Of a DNA stretch of 64,000 nucleotides, positions 52,694-62,626 are shown piece by piece (position 1 is the stretch's first letter; each line of letters begins with the position of its first letter). Source of the DNA: Sphingopyxis macrogoltabida (GTDB lineage Bacteria; Pseudomonadota; Alphaproteobacteria; Sphingomonadales; Sphingomonadaceae). Position numbers and translations under genes: made by a program. The stretch is taken from NCBI RefSeq assembly GCF_001314325.1, contig NZ_CP009429.1, forward strand, positions 4,774,501-4,838,500, given 5' to 3'. Below the pieces are notes generated by a model. It ran no database searches, was not told where the DNA came from, and saw nothing but the letters and a program-made list of their open reading frames with translations.

Positions 52694-53611
52694 CTAGGGG
52701 GTTTCGGTCGGTGCCGGTTTGCGCCCGGCCATCGCAGCAGCCGGGCTGTCGCGCGGCTCCAATATCGCTGCGGTCTCGATGAGGTCAAGCGCGCGACGCG
52801 CCTCGTGATAACGGCGCGCGTCGATCAGCCACTCGCCTGCAGCCTCGGCACCCGGCATCGCCTCGACCTCGGCGATCGCCTTGTCGACCTGCCCGGCCGC
52901 CAGATAGCGGCGCGCGCGATCGAGCCGTTCGGAGGCGCGCGTCGATTGCGTTCCCGCCGGCCGCACCGTGAACAACTCGCTGATCTCGCGGCGAAACCCG
53001 GTCCACAGGCTGCCGTCGCCGTCGCTGCGTCCGACAAGCTGCGGGGCGAGCGTGTCGAGATCGCTGCGCAACTGCTCCAGCGTCACCGGCTCGCGCGAGG
53101 TGTCGATGATCGTCTTGACAGCATTGGGCTGATCGTCGCCGAAGCGCAGGCGGAGCTGCGCGTCGAGATAGCCGAGCGACAGACCGCGATCGAGCGCCCG
53201 GCGGACGGCAAAGGCGACAAGCAGCCCTTCGGCCCGCGACGCATTGCCCGATGCCGATTCGGCTTCGAGCGTGATCCGCGACAGCCGCTGTTCGAGTTCG
53301 GCAACCCGCGCTGCCAAGGCATTCGCGCCGTCGACCGGCGCCACCACCATCGCCGGCTGCCCGGCCGCCGCTTCGGCCTCGGCCTGCTCGGCAAGCCCCA
53401 ACGCGCCGGCCACCGCCGGCGTGTCGATCACCTTCGTCAGCGGCGTCTTGTCCTTGCCGTCGGCGAGCAGGCGATTCATCGCCCAGCCGCCGCCGACCAC
53501 GCCGATCAGGAGCAGGATGAACGCGCCGATGGCGAGCGTCCGGAACGATAGCCGTCTCACCGGAGCCTCGCCGCCGATCGGCGAGGACGTGTCGATGCTG
53601 TCGATTGCCAT
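52694..53611 (-). CDS. Mitofilin/HemX-like membrane protein downstream of hemD
   Basis: 305 residues: a short cytoplasmic N-terminus, one membrane helix (LAIGAFILLLIGVVGGGWAM), a coiled-coil stretch (LAARVAELEQRLSRITLEAE) and a helical C-terminal domain (LDRARRYLAAGQVDKAIAEVEAMP). This layout matches the COG4223 mitofilin-related proteins often found after hemC-hemD in alphaproteobacteria, thought to shape or organise the inner membrane. ATG 53611 begins the protein 19 bp after hemD; the longer frame overlaps hemD. Function not proven for this branch. Confidence 0.82.
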   Translation of the reverse strand: MAIDSIDTSSPIGGEAPVRRLSFRTLAIGAFILLLIGVVGGGWAMNRLLADGKDKTPLTKVIDTPAVAGALGLAEQAEAEAAAGQPAMVVAPVDGANALAARVAELEQRLSRITLEAESASGNASRAEGLLVAFAVRRALDRGLSLGYLDAQLRLRFGDDQPNAVKTIIDTSREPVTLEQLRSDLDTLAPQLVGRSDGDGSLWTGFRREISELFTVRPAGTQSTRASERLDRARRYLAAGQVDKAIAEVEAMPGAEAAGEWLIDARRYHEARRALDLIETAAILEPRDSPAAAMAGRKPAPTETP

Positions 53612-53630
53612 GTGTCTCTTTCGAACGACC

Positions 53631-54320
53631 CTATTTGCCCCCCTTGTGGCACAAAGCATGCGCCTCTGCCAACATCGCGGCGTCATCGGGGCGCCCGGCA
53701 ACGGCAATTTCCGCCCACCCGCTTCCCGCTGCGGCGGCCGCTTTCGCGCTGATCGCTACCAGTTTCAAATGCTTATGCGCCGCGCCGGCCAGATTAGCGA
53801 TCCGCGCCGCGCCGCGCGCCGAATGGGCGAGCAGCACCGCCGGCGCCGCGAGCAGCGCATCCCATCCGGGCGGCGGCGGCACCGGATCGACGGCATAGCA
53901 GGGAACAGGCACCAGCGCCGCGCCACGCGCGTCGAACGCCGAACGGTCGCGGCCGCAAAGCCACAGAATGCGGGTAATGCCCTCCGATACCATGGCGTCC
54001 AGCAGATGCTGCGCGTCGCTGTCGCCCGCCGCCGCGACCGACAATCCTGCCGCTTCGGCCGCCTGCGCGGTGGCGGCGCCGACGGCATGGACGGGCAACG
54101 TCGCAAGGCGGGCGAGTTCGGGACCGGCAAGCCGCACCGCCTGCGCGCTGGTCACCAGCATGGCATCGAAATCCGCCACGTCCGGCGCCGTCCAGGCCAA
54201 CGCATGCGCCTCGAACAGCGGCATAGGCCGCGCATCGAGTCCCAGCGCCCGCGCCCGTTCCACCGTCGCCGCGCCGCCCGGATCGGGCCGTGTAACAAGC
54301 AGCGGCAGGCCCGCCGTCAT
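53631..54320 (-). CDS. hemD: Uroporphyrinogen-III synthase
   Basis: 229 residues with the loose HemD pattern: LLVTRPDPGGAATVERA at the N-terminus, FDAMLVTSAQAVRL, VHAVGAATAQAAEAAGL and AVLLAHSARGAARI. It closes and inverts ring D of hydroxymethylbilane to give uroporphyrinogen III. HemD sequences are weakly conserved, and the call is secured by the overlap with hemC (ATGA at 54317-54320). The mitofilin-like gene follows. Confidence 0.9.
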   Translation of the reverse strand: MTAGLPLLVTRPDPGGAATVERARALGLDARPMPLFEAHALAWTAPDVADFDAMLVTSAQAVRLAGPELARLATLPVHAVGAATAQAAEAAGLSVAAAGDSDAQHLLDAMVSEGITRILWLCGRDRSAFDARGAALVPVPCYAVDPVPPPPGWDALLAAPAVLLAHSARGAARIANLAGAAHKHLKLVAISAKAAAAAGSGWAEIAVAGRPDDAAMLAEAHALCHKGGK

Positions 54321-55270
54321 GCCGCGAACAGACTCCGCACCGCCTCGGGCGCTTCGTCGAGCAGCCGGCGCGCCAGATCCGCGGCGGCTGCGGCATCGCT
54401 GACCAGCGCGTGCCCGGCGACATGCTCGGCGCCGTCTTCCGAATAGATTTCGGCGTCGAGCCGTAGCGTGCCGTCGTGCCGCCAATGCGCATGCGCCGCC
54501 ACCGGCGAGCGACAATCGCCGCCAAGCCCGGCCAGAAACGCCCGCTCGGCAGCGACTGCCGCGTGTGTCGCCGCATGGTCGACCGCCGCAAGCAGCGCGC
54601 GGGTCGCGGCATCGTCGGCGCGGCATTCGATCCCGATCGCGCCCTGCGACGCCGCGGGCAGCAAGAGGTCGATCGGTATCACCTGGCCGACTTCGTACAT
54701 CCCCAGCCGGTCGAGCCCCGCCGCCGCGAGCAAGGTCGCATCGACGTCACCCGCCGCGAGCTTGCCGAGCCGCGTCGCGACATTGCCGCGCAGCAGCGTC
54801 GTTTCGATATCGGGGCGTAGCCGCCGGACCTGCGCCGCGCGGCGCGGGCTGCTTGTCCCCAGCCGCGCGCCCTGCGGCAGCTCGGCGATCGCCGTCCCAT
54901 CGATCCCGTCGCGGACGACGAGCCGGTCGCGCGGATCGGCGCGCTCGAGCATCGCGATAAGGGCAAAGCGCGGATCGCGCAGCGTCTCGACATCCTTCAG
55001 CGAGTGTACCGCTATGTCGATCTCGCCCGCGTCGAGCGCGGCGTCTAGTTCGCGCGTCCACAGCGCCTTGCCGCCGACCTCGGCGAGCGCGCGGTCCTGA
55101 ATCCGGTCGCCGGTCGCGGTCATCGGCACGATTTCGAGCGCCGCGAGGTCGAGGCCGTGTGCGGCGACCAGCGCGGCGGCGGCCATATTCGCCTGCGCCA
55201 GCGCGAGCGGCGAGGCGCGCGTGCCGATGCGCAGCGGGCGGGCGGGGGTGGGAAGCGGGATCGAAGCCAT
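54317..55270 (-). CDS. hemC: Hydroxymethylbilane synthase (porphobilinogen deaminase)
   Basis: 317 residues. RIGTRASPLALAQANMAAAA, VHSLKDVET, LGTSSPRRAAQVRRLRPD and GNVATRLGKL are the substrate and cofactor blocks, and LGGDCRSPVAAHA holds the cysteine that carries the dipyrromethane cofactor. It condenses four porphobilinogen units in heme synthesis. Start ATG 55270 fits the family N-terminus. It is divergent from tsaD, with a palindromic repeat in the gap. Confidence 0.96.
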   Translation of the reverse strand: MASIPLPTPARPLRIGTRASPLALAQANMAAAALVAAHGLDLAALEIVPMTATGDRIQDRALAEVGGKALWTRELDAALDAGEIDIAVHSLKDVETLRDPRFALIAMLERADPRDRLVVRDGIDGTAIAELPQGARLGTSSPRRAAQVRRLRPDIETTLLRGNVATRLGKLAAGDVDATLLAAAGLDRLGMYEVGQVIPIDLLLPAASQGAIGIECRADDAATRALLAAVDHAATHAAVAAERAFLAGLGGDCRSPVAAHAHWRHDGTLRLDAEIYSEDGAEHVAGHALVSDAAAAADLARRLLDEAPEAVRSLFAA

Positions 55271-55281
55271 ATCCCCCGCTA

Positions 55282-55329
55282 GAGCATTTCCCGAAAAAGT
55301 GGGAACCGGTTTTTGGGCAGGAAATGCTC
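55282..55329. repeat. Palindromic intergenic element between hemC and tsaD
   Basis: GAGCATTTC (55282-55290) and GAAATGCTC (55321-55329) are perfect inverted arms, with inner complementary stretches CCGAAAAA and TTTTTGG. The element folds into a long hairpin. I recall similar GAGCATTTCC elements scattered in alphaproteobacterial genomes. Confidence 0.7.
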
Positions 55330-55384
55330 CGGAGGCTTCACTTGCCCTCGCGACAAAGGGGCGGGTAAAGGGACGCGCGACAAT

Positions 55385-56419
55385 ATGACCCTGATCCTCG
55401 GCCTCGAATCGAGCTGCGACGAAACCGCGGCAGCGCTCGTCGACAGCGACCGGCGCATATTGGCGCACCGTGTCGCGGGACAGGAGGCCGATCACGCGCC
55501 CTATGGCGGCGTCGTGCCCGAGATTGCGGCGCGCGCGCATGTCGTCCGGCTCGCGCCGATCGTCGCCGGCGTGCTGAAGGACGCCGGCGTCACCCTCGCC
55601 GACATCGACGCGGTCGCCGCGACCGCCGGGCCGGGGCTGATCGGCGGGGTGATGGTCGGCCTCGTCACGGGCAAGGCGCTGGCGCATGCCGCGAACAAGC
55701 CGCTGATCGCGGTCAATCATCTCGAAGGCCATGCGCTGAGCCCGCGCCTCGCCGATCCGGCGCTCGAATTTCCCTATCTGCTGCTGCTCGTCTCGGGCGG
55801 CCATTGCCAACTCCTGCTCGTCAAGGGCGTCGGCGATTACCGCCGGCTTGCGACGACGATCGACGACGCCGCCGGCGAAGCCTTCGACAAGACCGCCAAG
55901 CTGCTCGGCCTCGGTTATCCCGGCGGGCCCGCGGTCGAACGCGTCGCAAGGGATGGCAACCGCCAAGCCGTACCGCTGCCGCGCCCGCTCGTCGGCAGCG
56001 CCGAGCCGCACTTCTCCTTCGCCGGGCTCAAGAGCGCGGTCGCGCGCGCCGCCGCATCCGGCGCGCACAGCGTCCCCGACCTCGCCGCCTCCTTCCAGCA
56101 GGCGGTGGTCGACTGCCTCGTCGATCGCAGCCGCATCGCGCTGGGCGCCTGCCCCGAAGCGACCGCCTTCGTCGTCGCCGGCGGCGTCGCCGCGAACGGC
56201 GCGATCCGCGATGCGCTGACCGGTCTCGCCGCGCGTTTCGACAAGCCCTTCGTCGCGCCGCCGCTCTGGCTTTGCACCGACAATGGCGCGATGATCGCCT
56301 GGGCCGGTGCCGAGCGTTTCGCGGCCGGGATCACCGACGACCTCGGGGTCGCGGCGCGCCCGCGCTGGCCGCTCGATCCCGCAGCCGAGGCGGTGCGCGG
56401 CGCGGGAGTGAAAGCATGA
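55385..56419 (+). CDS. tsaD: tRNA N6-adenosine threonylcarbamoyltransferase TsaD
   Basis: 344 residues. [15 protein letters not shown] is the ASKHA nucleotide-binding start, VNHLEGHAL carries the two metal-binding His, [12 protein letters not shown] and [11 protein letters not shown] are conserved, and [15 protein letters not shown] completes the fold. It transfers the threonylcarbamoyl group to A37 of ANN-decoding tRNAs. Start ATG 55385 begins the conserved N-terminus. Its stop overlaps the gpsA start (ATGA). Confidence 0.96.
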   Translation: MTLILGLESSCDETAAALVDSDRRILAHRVAGQEADHAPYGGVVPEIAARAHVVRLAPIVAGVLKDAGVTLADIDAVAATAGPGLIGGVMVGLVTGKALAHAANKPLIAVNHLEGHALSPRLADPALEFPYLLLLVSGGHCQLLLVKGVGDYRRLATTIDDAAGEAFDKTAKLLGLGYPGGPAVERVARDGNRQAVPLPRPLVGSAEPHFSFAGLKSAVARAAASGAHSVPDLAASFQQAVVDCLVDRSRIALGACPEATAFVVAGGVAANGAIRDALTGLAARFDKPFVAPPLWLCTDNGAMIAWAGAERFAAGITDDLGVAARPRWPLDPAAEAVRGAGVKA

Positions 56420-57408
56420 CGTCATATTCGAACTTCGGTGTGGTCGGCGGCGGCGCTTGGGGTACCGCGCTCGCGCAACTGCTCGCCGCCGAAGGCGCGC
56501 CGGTCCGGCTCTGGGCGCGCGAGGCCGACGTCGTCGCAGCGATAAACGCCGATCATCGCAACCCGCTGTTCCTTCCCGATGCCGCGCTGTCGCCTTCGCT
56601 GACCGCGACCGGCGACCTCGCCGACCTCGCCGCCTGCGACGCGCTGCTCGTCGTCGTGCCGGTGCCGTTCCTCCGCGCGGTGCTCGCCGAACTCCCGGCG
56701 GGCGACGCGCCGCTGATCCTGTGCAGCAAGGGGATGGAGGCCGGCAGCTTTGCCTTTCCGATCGACATGGCGCGCGAGCTTGCGCCGGGGCGGCCGCATG
56801 CGGTGCTGTCGGGGCCGACATTCGCGCATGAGGTCGCCGCGGGCCTGCCGACCGCAATCACCCTCGCCGCCGACGATGCCGCGGTAGCAGTCGATATCGC
56901 GCGCGCGCTCGCCCGGCCGCATTTCCGTCCCTATGCCTCGACCGACGTGATCGGCGCCGAAATCGGCGGCGCGATCAAGAATATCCTCGCGATCGCCTGC
57001 GGTATCGTCGACGGGGCCGGGCTCGGGCTCAACGCGCGCGCGGCGCTGATCAGCCGCGGTTTCGCCGAAATGACGCGCTTCGGTCTGGCGCGCGGCGCGG
57101 CGGCCGAAACGCTCGCCGGGCTCGCCGGTCTCGGCGACCTCGTCCTCACCTGCACCTCGGCCAACTCGCGCAACTTTGCGCTCGGCCAGGGGCTCGGGCG
57201 CGGCGAAGCCGCCGCGACATTGATGGCCGACCGCCGCACCGTAGCGGAAGGGGCGTTCAGCGCCCCGGTCGTCGCAGCGGCCGCGCATGCGGACGGCATC
57301 GACATGCCGATCACCGACGCCGTCGCGCGGCTGGTCGCCGGCGAAACCCGTGTCGCCGAGGCCGTTCAGGCATTGCTCAGCCGCCCGCTGCGAACCGAGG
57401 GCCGGTGA
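56416..57408 (+). CDS. gpsA: Glycerol-3-phosphate dehydrogenase [NAD(P)+]
   Basis: 330-residue cytoplasmic enzyme reducing dihydroxyacetone phosphate to sn-glycerol-3-phosphate for phospholipid synthesis. [18 protein letters not shown] binds NAD(P)[30 protein letters not shown] and [16 protein letters not shown] (with the catalytic Lys) are the family motifs. Coupled to tsaD by a 4-bp overlap; the flippase gene follows after 76 bp with its own ribosome site. Confidence 0.95.
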   Translation: MTSYSNFGVVGGGAWGTALAQLLAAEGAPVRLWAREADVVAAINADHRNPLFLPDAALSPSLTATGDLADLAACDALLVVVPVPFLRAVLAELPAGDAPLILCSKGMEAGSFAFPIDMARELAPGRPHAVLSGPTFAHEVAAGLPTAITLAADDAAVAVDIARALARPHFRPYASTDVIGAEIGGAIKNILAIACGIVDGAGLGLNARAALISRGFAEMTRFGLARGAAAETLAGLAGLGDLVLTCTSANSRNFALGQGLGRGEAAATLMADRRTVAEGAFSAPVVAAAAHADGIDMPITDAVARLVAGETRVAEAVQALLSRPLRTEGR

Positions 57409-57484
57409 CGCCCTACATTCAATTGCCTGCCCTTCCCCGCCGCGCTAGAACGAGGCGCGGGACGCAGCAGAAGGGGCGCGAGGC

Positions 57485-59011
57485 TTGAGCCAGACGGACA
57501 GCGCAGCCGCGCCCGATTCGGCCGACACACCGCGCGACGCCGATACCGCCGCGCTCGCCAAGGGCGGGCGCACCAATTTGCTCGGCTTCATCATCCGCCT
57601 CGTCGCGCGCCTCCCCTTCCTCTACGTCGCGGGCCGCTGGTACGGTCCCGAAGCGGTCGGCCGCTTCGCCTTCGCGGTGCTCGTCATCGAACTCGTCGCG
57701 CAGCTTGCGACGCTCGGGCTCAAGCGCGGCCTCGCCGAGCAATTGAGCGCGCCGGGCGCCGATCACCGCATCGTCGTGTGGGACGGCATGTTCGTCGCCT
57801 TCCTCGCGTCGGCCGCGGGATCGGCGCTGCTTTTCGTCTTGCCGCAACTGATGTTCCCGGCGGGCGACCTCGACGGCACCGACCGCTGGATGGCGCTGCT
57901 CGTTTTCGCGATCGCCGGCACCGACATCGCGCTTGCCGCCTGCGCCTACCGCTTCGATATCGGCGCAACGGTGCGCGCGCGCGCGATCGTCGAACCGTGG
58001 GTGATCAGCGCCGCCGCGGCGGGATTCTGGTTCGTGTCGGTCCGCGACGGGCTGATGCTGTCCTACGCCGCCGCGATGGTCGGCGCATTCCTGACCGCGC
58101 TGATCCCGATGATCCGCCACTATGGCGGCCCCGGCGTCTGGCGCCCGCATCCGGCGCATCTGATCACAGTTGCGCGGCGCAACGCGCCGCTCGCCGCCGC
58201 CGATGCCATCGAATGGGGCACCCGCCGCCTCGACCTGTTCATCCTCGGCCAGTTCACCTCGCCGACGATCTACGGCATCTATTATATGGCGCAGCAGGTC
58301 GCCTCGCTGCCGCAGAAGCTCAAGACCAGCTTCGAGCCGATCCTCGGCCCCGTCATAACGCGCAATCTCGCCGAAAATCGCCTTGCCGCCGTGGCGGCGC
58401 AGGTCAGCCAGGTCGGCTTCTGGATCATCGCCGCGCAGGCCGGCGTCGCGCTCGCGCTCGGCATCCCGGGCGAAGCAGTGATGGGCCTCGTCGGACCGCA
58501 ATTCGTCAGCGGTACCGGCGCGCTTGCCTTCCTGCTCGCCGCCGAGGTCGTCGCCGCGACCGCCGTCGTCAGCGAAGCGGCGCTCGTCTATGTTGCACGC
58601 CACCGCAATCTCGCGATCAGCCTCGCGACGCTGGCGCTACAGGCCGTCCTCAGCGTTGCCCTCATCCTGATCGCCCAATCGATGGGGTTGCACCCCATTT
58701 ATTATGCCGTCGCGGTCGCCGCCGCGCTGATGCTCGCGCTCGGTTTCGCGTCGGTCGTCAAGGCCCGCCTGCTCGCGCATATCCTGAAGGCGCCGGTCAA
58801 CAGTCTGCGCTGGGCGCTCGTCTGGGCCACCGCAGGCGCCGCCGCGCTCGGCTGGGGCGCGACGCAGCTTCCCGAATGGGCGGAGCTCTTGATCGGCGTG
58901 CCCTTCATCCTCGGCATCTATGCCTGGCTGATCTGGACGCGCGGTTTCGGCCCCGCCGACCGGGCGCTGTTCAAGAAGCACCCGGCGACGGCGGAAACCC
59001 CGGCAAGCTGA
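57485..59011 (+). CDS. Oligosaccharide flippase / polysaccharide biosynthesis membrane protein
   Basis: 508-residue inner-membrane protein with about twelve to fourteen helices, of the MOP (Wzx/MATE-like) superfamily. GGRTNLLGFIIRLVARLPFL opens the transporter domain, and RAIVEPWVISAAAAGFWFV and DLFILGQFTSPTIYGIYYMA fit the flippase pattern. It probably flips lipid-linked saccharide units across the membrane, but no polysaccharide synthesis genes are adjacent. Start TTG 57485 is preceded by GAAGGGG. It converges with the small membrane protein gene with no gap. Confidence 0.82.
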   Translation: MSQTDSAAAPDSADTPRDADTAALAKGGRTNLLGFIIRLVARLPFLYVAGRWYGPEAVGRFAFAVLVIELVAQLATLGLKRGLAEQLSAPGADHRIVVWDGMFVAFLASAAGSALLFVLPQLMFPAGDLDGTDRWMALLVFAIAGTDIALAACAYRFDIGATVRARAIVEPWVISAAAAGFWFVSVRDGLMLSYAAAMVGAFLTALIPMIRHYGGPGVWRPHPAHLITVARRNAPLAAADAIEWGTRRLDLFILGQFTSPTIYGIYYMAQQVASLPQKLKTSFEPILGPVITRNLAENRLAAVAAQVSQVGFWIIAAQAGVALALGIPGEAVMGLVGPQFVSGTGALAFLLAAEVVAATAVVSEAALVYVARHRNLAISLATLALQAVLSVALILIAQSMGLHPIYYAVAVAAALMLALGFASVVKARLLAHILKAPVNSLRWALVWATAGAAALGWGATQLPEWAELLIGVPFILGIYAWLIWTRGFGPADRALFKKHPATAETPAS

Positions 59012-59269
59012 TTATTTCACCGCTTCCTGTGCGGCATCGCCGACATTTTCGGCGGCATCGCCGACCTTTTGCGCCGCTTCGGTGATCGCGCCGCTCTCTG
59101 CCTTATCGTTGGCGAGGAACTGGAAGGCAAAGAATCCCGCGATCACGATCGCGACAAGCAGGATCAGGCCAAGCCCCATCCCCCCACCGCGCCGGGGCTC
59201 GCGGTCGATGACAGTGGTGGTGTGCGTCGTCCCGTCGGGATCGCGCGTCGTGTGGATTTCATCGGCCAT
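59012..59269 (-). CDS. Small single-helix membrane protein
   Basis: 85 residues, not matched to a named family. The N-terminus is polar and Thr-rich (TTRDPDGTTHTTTVIDREP), then comes one membrane helix (GLGLILLVAIVIAGFFAFQF) and an Ala-rich amphipathic C-terminus (EAAQKVGDAAENVGDAAQEA) that repeats VGDAAE/Q. Such proteins are common in sphingomonads without an assigned role. AGGAGA lies shortly upstream of ATG 59269. Its stop codon touches that of the flippase gene. Confidence 0.75.
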   Translation of the reverse strand: MADEIHTTRDPDGTTHTTTVIDREPRRGGGMGLGLILLVAIVIAGFFAFQFLANDKAESGAITEAAQKVGDAAENVGDAAQEAVK

Positions 59270-59324
59270 AAGAATTCTCCTATGCTGGATGGCGCATAGG
59301 ACGCGTCAACGCCGATGAAGGTTC

Positions 59325-60323
59325 CTATCCCAACCGCGCCGCGACCTTGGCCTTGAGGTCGGTCTGCGCCCGCGGGCCGACCTGCGCGATGATCTCGCGC
59401 GCGCAGACGGCGCCCATCGTCAGGCAATCCTTGAGCGAACGCCCTTCGGCGAAGCCCGACAGGAAACCCGCCGCGAACAAGTCGCCTGCGCCTGTCGTGT
59501 CGACGACCGTTTCGATCGGTTCGGCACCGACCGCAGTGCGTTCGCCATCCTGCAGCGCGATCGCCCCGTCCGAGCCGCGCGTCACCACGAGCAGCGGCAC
59601 CTGCGGCGCGATCTTCGCAACCGCCGCCTCGAAATCGTCGGTTTCGGCAAGTGCCTGGATCTCGACCTCATTCGCGAACAATATGTCGAACAGCCCTTCG
59701 GCGATCAGTTTGCGGAAATCGGCGCCGTGGCGGTCGATGATGAAGGCGTCCGAAAGCGTGAAGGCGACCTTGCGCCCCGCACCGCGCGATACGTCGATCG
59801 CCCGCCGCATCGCCGCGCGCGACAATTCGGGATCCCACAGATAGCCTTCGAGATAGAGGATTTCGGCATCGGCGATCCACTCCTCGTCGATCATCGCCTG
59901 TTCGAGCAGGTGACTGGCGCCGAGGAAGGTATTCATCGTGCGCTGGCCGTCGGGCGTCACGAGGATCAGGCAGCGCGCCGTCGGCGCGCCTTCCGTCAGC
60001 GGCGGCGTTTCATAGGCGACACCGAGCGCGCGGAGGTCGTGCGTGAAGACATGGCCAAGCTGATCGTCGGCGACCTGCCCGATGAACGCGCAGCGTTCGC
60101 CCAGCACCGCCATGCCCGCAAGCGTGTTCGCCGCGCTGCCCCCCGATACCTCGACCGCCGGCCCCATCGCCGCATAGAGGCGCTCGGCCTCCGCCGCGTC
60201 GATCAGCCGCATCGAGCCCTTGGTGAGTCCTTCGGCCTCGATGAGGCTGTCGTCGGCGCGGGCGAGAACGTCGACGATCGCATTGCCGATGGCGACGACG
60301 TCGAAACGAGCAGTGGAGGCCAT
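59325..60323 (-). CDS. PfkB-family kinase, adenosine/nucleoside kinase type
   Basis: 332 residues. FDVVAIGNAIVDVLARADD, SGGSAANTLAGMAVLG (PfkB signature 1 region), and VVDTTGAGDLFAAGFLSGFA (signature 2 with the catalytic Asp) are clear. Proteins of this group are usually annotated adenosine kinase, phosphorylating adenosine with ATP, but ribokinase-type sugars cannot be excluded. Start ATG 60323 follows the in-frame leader that overlaps the divergent gene's promoter. The gene is 110 bp from the EI24 gene start on the other strand. Confidence 0.86.
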   Translation of the reverse strand: MASTARFDVVAIGNAIVDVLARADDSLIEAEGLTKGSMRLIDAAEAERLYAAMGPAVEVSGGSAANTLAGMAVLGERCAFIGQVADDQLGHVFTHDLRALGVAYETPPLTEGAPTARCLILVTPDGQRTMNTFLGASHLLEQAMIDEEWIADAEILYLEGYLWDPELSRAAMRRAIDVSRGAGRKVAFTLSDAFIIDRHGADFRKLIAEGLFDILFANEVEIQALAETDDFEAAVAKIAPQVPLLVVTRGSDGAIALQDGERTAVGAEPIETVVDTTGAGDLFAAGFLSGFAEGRSLKDCLTMGAVCAREIIAQVGPRAQTDLKAKVAARLG

Positions 60324-60432
60324 GAAATTTCCTGTCCGGGAGAGAAAAGCTGCGCGGGCCTTTACGGGTGGCAGCACGGCAGTGCAAGCGTGCGCGCTTG
60401 ACGCAGCGCCCGTTCGCGCGCCATTCACGCCC

Positions 60433-61116
60433 ATGACCCGCGCCGTTCACGCCCTGCTTCTGGCGCTTCGCGACCTGCCGCAGCCGCGCGTGCTCCGCAT
60501 CCTCGCGCTCAGCCTCGCGCTGACCCTGCTGATCTTCGCGGCCTCCGGTACGGGGCTTTTCTTTGCCGCCCGCTGGGGCCTCGCGCACTGGCAATGGCTG
60601 GGCGAGGCCGGGACCGACATGGCGGGGCTGTTGATCATCCTGCTGCTGATCGCGGGAAGCTGGCTGCTGTTCCGCGCCGTCGCGATCGTCGTTGTCGGGC
60701 TGTTCGCCGATGGTATCGTCGCCGATGTCGAGGGGCGCCATTATCCCGCCGCGGCGGCGCAGGCCGTGGATGTCGGCTGGCGACAGAATATCGCGCTTGC
60801 CCTCGCCTCGCTGGCGCGGCTGATAGGCGGCAACCTGCTCGCCCTGCCGCTCTACATCCTCTTGCTCGTCACCGGCGTCGGCACCGTCCTGCTCGCGCTG
60901 GCGGTCAACGCGCTGCTGCTCGGCCGCGACCTCGAGGCGATGGTGCTGGCGCGCCATCCCGCGCAGCCGCGCTTCGACCGCGCCGCGCGCTGGTCGCTCG
61001 GGCTGCTGTCCGCCGCAAGCTTCATGGTGCCCGTCGCCAATTTGTTTGCGCCGATATTGAGCGCCGCTATGGCCGTGCACATGCTGCACCTGCGGAACGG
61101 GGACCGACTGACATGA
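60433..61116 (+). CDS. EI24/CysZ-like membrane protein
   Basis: 227-residue inner-membrane protein with about five to six helices (VLRILALSLALTLLIFAA, MAGLLIILLLIAGSWLLF, GGNLLALPLYILLLVTGVG). The central GLFADGIVADVE and the pattern NALLLGRDLEAMVLARH match the EI24 domain family, which includes the sulfate permease CysZ. Substrate not established. The stop overlaps the next gene (ATGA), forming a two-gene operon with a lipoprotein. Confidence 0.8.
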   Translation: MTRAVHALLLALRDLPQPRVLRILALSLALTLLIFAASGTGLFFAARWGLAHWQWLGEAGTDMAGLLIILLLIAGSWLLFRAVAIVVVGLFADGIVADVEGRHYPAAAAQAVDVGWRQNIALALASLARLIGGNLLALPLYILLLVTGVGTVLLALAVNALLLGRDLEAMVLARHPAQPRFDRAARWSLGLLSAASFMVPVANLFAPILSAAMAVHMLHLRNGDRLT

Positions 61117-61493
61117 TCCAAAGCCACCGCCTGGCCGCCATCGCCGGGCTCGCGCTGACCCTCGGCGCCTGCGCCGGCCCCGCAATTCCGCGCCCTTCGA
61201 CGCCGCCCGCCGTGACCGCCCCCCCGCCGACGGTGGTCAAGCCGGTGCAGAACAATGCGCTGATCGGCAACAGCGCCGATGCGATCGGCCGCATGTTCGG
61301 CAAGCCGCGGCTCGATGTCACCGAAGGTGCAGGACGAAAACTGCAATTCGCCGGCACGGCGTGCGTCCTCGACATTTATTTCTACGCGGCGCGCGCCGGC
61401 GCCGCTCCGGTCGCAACACATGTCGATGCGCGGACGCCCGACGGCCGCAACGCCGAAGTGAATAGCTGCGCGCAGGCGCTGCAACAGCGTTAG
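61113..61493 (+). CDS. Small lipoprotein
   Basis: 126 residues. The signal peptide ends in the lipobox LTLGAC (C20 lipid-modified), then comes a Pro-rich spacer and a domain with IGNSADAIGRMFGKPRLDVT and LQFAGTACVLDIYFY, the pattern of small SmpA/OmlA-like lipoproteins that sense a short beta domain; I cannot name the family. Two further cysteines (in GTACVLD and NSCAQ) could form a disulfide. It is coupled to the EI24 gene by a 4-bp overlap. Confidence 0.8.
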   Translation: MIQSHRLAAIAGLALTLGACAGPAIPRPSTPPAVTAPPPTVVKPVQNNALIGNSADAIGRMFGKPRLDVTEGAGRKLQFAGTACVLDIYFYAARAGAAPVATHVDARTPDGRNAEVNSCAQALQQR

Positions 61494-61506
61494 GATCGCG
61501 CCGCCG

Positions 61507-62559
61507 TCATGACGCCAGCTCGGCGAGCGCCCACGCCGCGGCATCGGCAACCATCGGCGATTCGTCCGAAGTAAGCTGCTGCAATATCCCGCGAAACCCC
61601 GGATCGCCGCTGTTGCCGGCAGCGATCGCGGCGTTGCGCACCATCCGGTTGCGGCCGATCCGCTTGATCGGCGATCCCGCAAAGACCTGCCGGAACCCCG
61701 CGTCGTCGAGCGCCAGCAGGTCGGCGAGCGCCGGAGCCACCAGTTCGGCACGCGGCAGGAAAGCGCGATGCGCATGCGCGGTTTCGGCAAACTTGTTCCA
61801 CGGACAGGCAGCCAGGCAATCGTCGCAGCCATAGATGCGGTTGCCGATCCCGCGCCGCAGCTCTTCGGGGATCGGCCCGTCATGCTCGATCGTCAGATAG
61901 GAAACGCAGCGGCGCGCATCGAGCCGGTAAGGGGCGGGAAAGGCGTTGGTCGGGCACGCGTCCTGACACGCCGAACAGCTCCCGCACGTATCGCGCCCCG
62001 GCGTCGACGGCGCGAGGTCGAGCGTCGTGTAGATGGCACCGAGGAACAGCCAGCTGCCATGGTCGCGGCTGACGAGGTTGGTGTGCTTGCCTTGCCAGCC
62101 GAGCCCCGCCGCGGCCGACAGCGGTTTTTCCATCACCGGCGCGGTATCGACGAACACCTTGACCTCGGCGTCCTTCACCTCGGCGACGAGCCAGCGCGCC
62201 ACTGCCTTGAGCGCCTTTTTGACGACGTCATGATAGTCGCCGCCCTGCGCATAGACCGAAATGCGTCCGCGGTCGGGCACGCCCTCCAGCGCGAGCGGAT
62301 CGTGCGCCGGGGCATAGCTCATGCCGAGCGCGATCACCGACCGGACCTCGGGCCATAGTCCGGTGGGCGAGCCGCGCTGCGCCGCGCGGCTTTCCATCCA
62401 GATCATGCTGCCGTGGCACCCGTCGGCGAGCCACTGGTTCAGCCGCGCCGCCGTCTGCGGCGCCGCATCGGCGCGCGCGATGCCGAACGCGACGAAGCCG
62501 TGGGCGCGCGCGACATCGGCGAGTCTTTGCTCCAGTGAAGGCAAGGCTTCCGCAACCAT
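61507..62559 (-). CDS. queG: Epoxyqueuosine reductase QueG
   Basis: 350-residue cobalamin-dependent enzyme that finishes queuosine synthesis at tRNA wobble G34. Two ferredoxin-type clusters are seen in [16 protein letters not shown] and [32 protein letters not shown] and [20 protein letters not shown] are hallmark QueG blocks. The C-terminus ([19 protein letters not shown]) is a HEAT-like repeat that contacts tRNA. Start ATG 62559. Complete and intact. Confidence 0.95.
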   Translation of the reverse strand: MVAEALPSLEQRLADVARAHGFVAFGIARADAAPQTAARLNQWLADGCHGSMIWMESRAAQRGSPTGLWPEVRSVIALGMSYAPAHDPLALEGVPDRGRISVYAQGGDYHDVVKKALKAVARWLVAEVKDAEVKVFVDTAPVMEKPLSAAAGLGWQGKHTNLVSRDHGSWLFLGAIYTTLDLAPSTPGRDTCGSCSACQDACPTNAFPAPYRLDARRCVSYLTIEHDGPIPEELRRGIGNRIYGCDDCLAACPWNKFAETAHAHRAFLPRAELVAPALADLLALDDAGFRQVFAGSPIKRIGRNRMVRNAAIAAGNSGDPGFRGILQQLTSDESPMVADAAAWALAELAS

Positions 62560-62626
62560 TGGCGCTCTATACGCGAGCCGCCTTGCCGTGCCATAGCTTG
62601 CAGGTGAGAAGATCGGGGACCCGGGT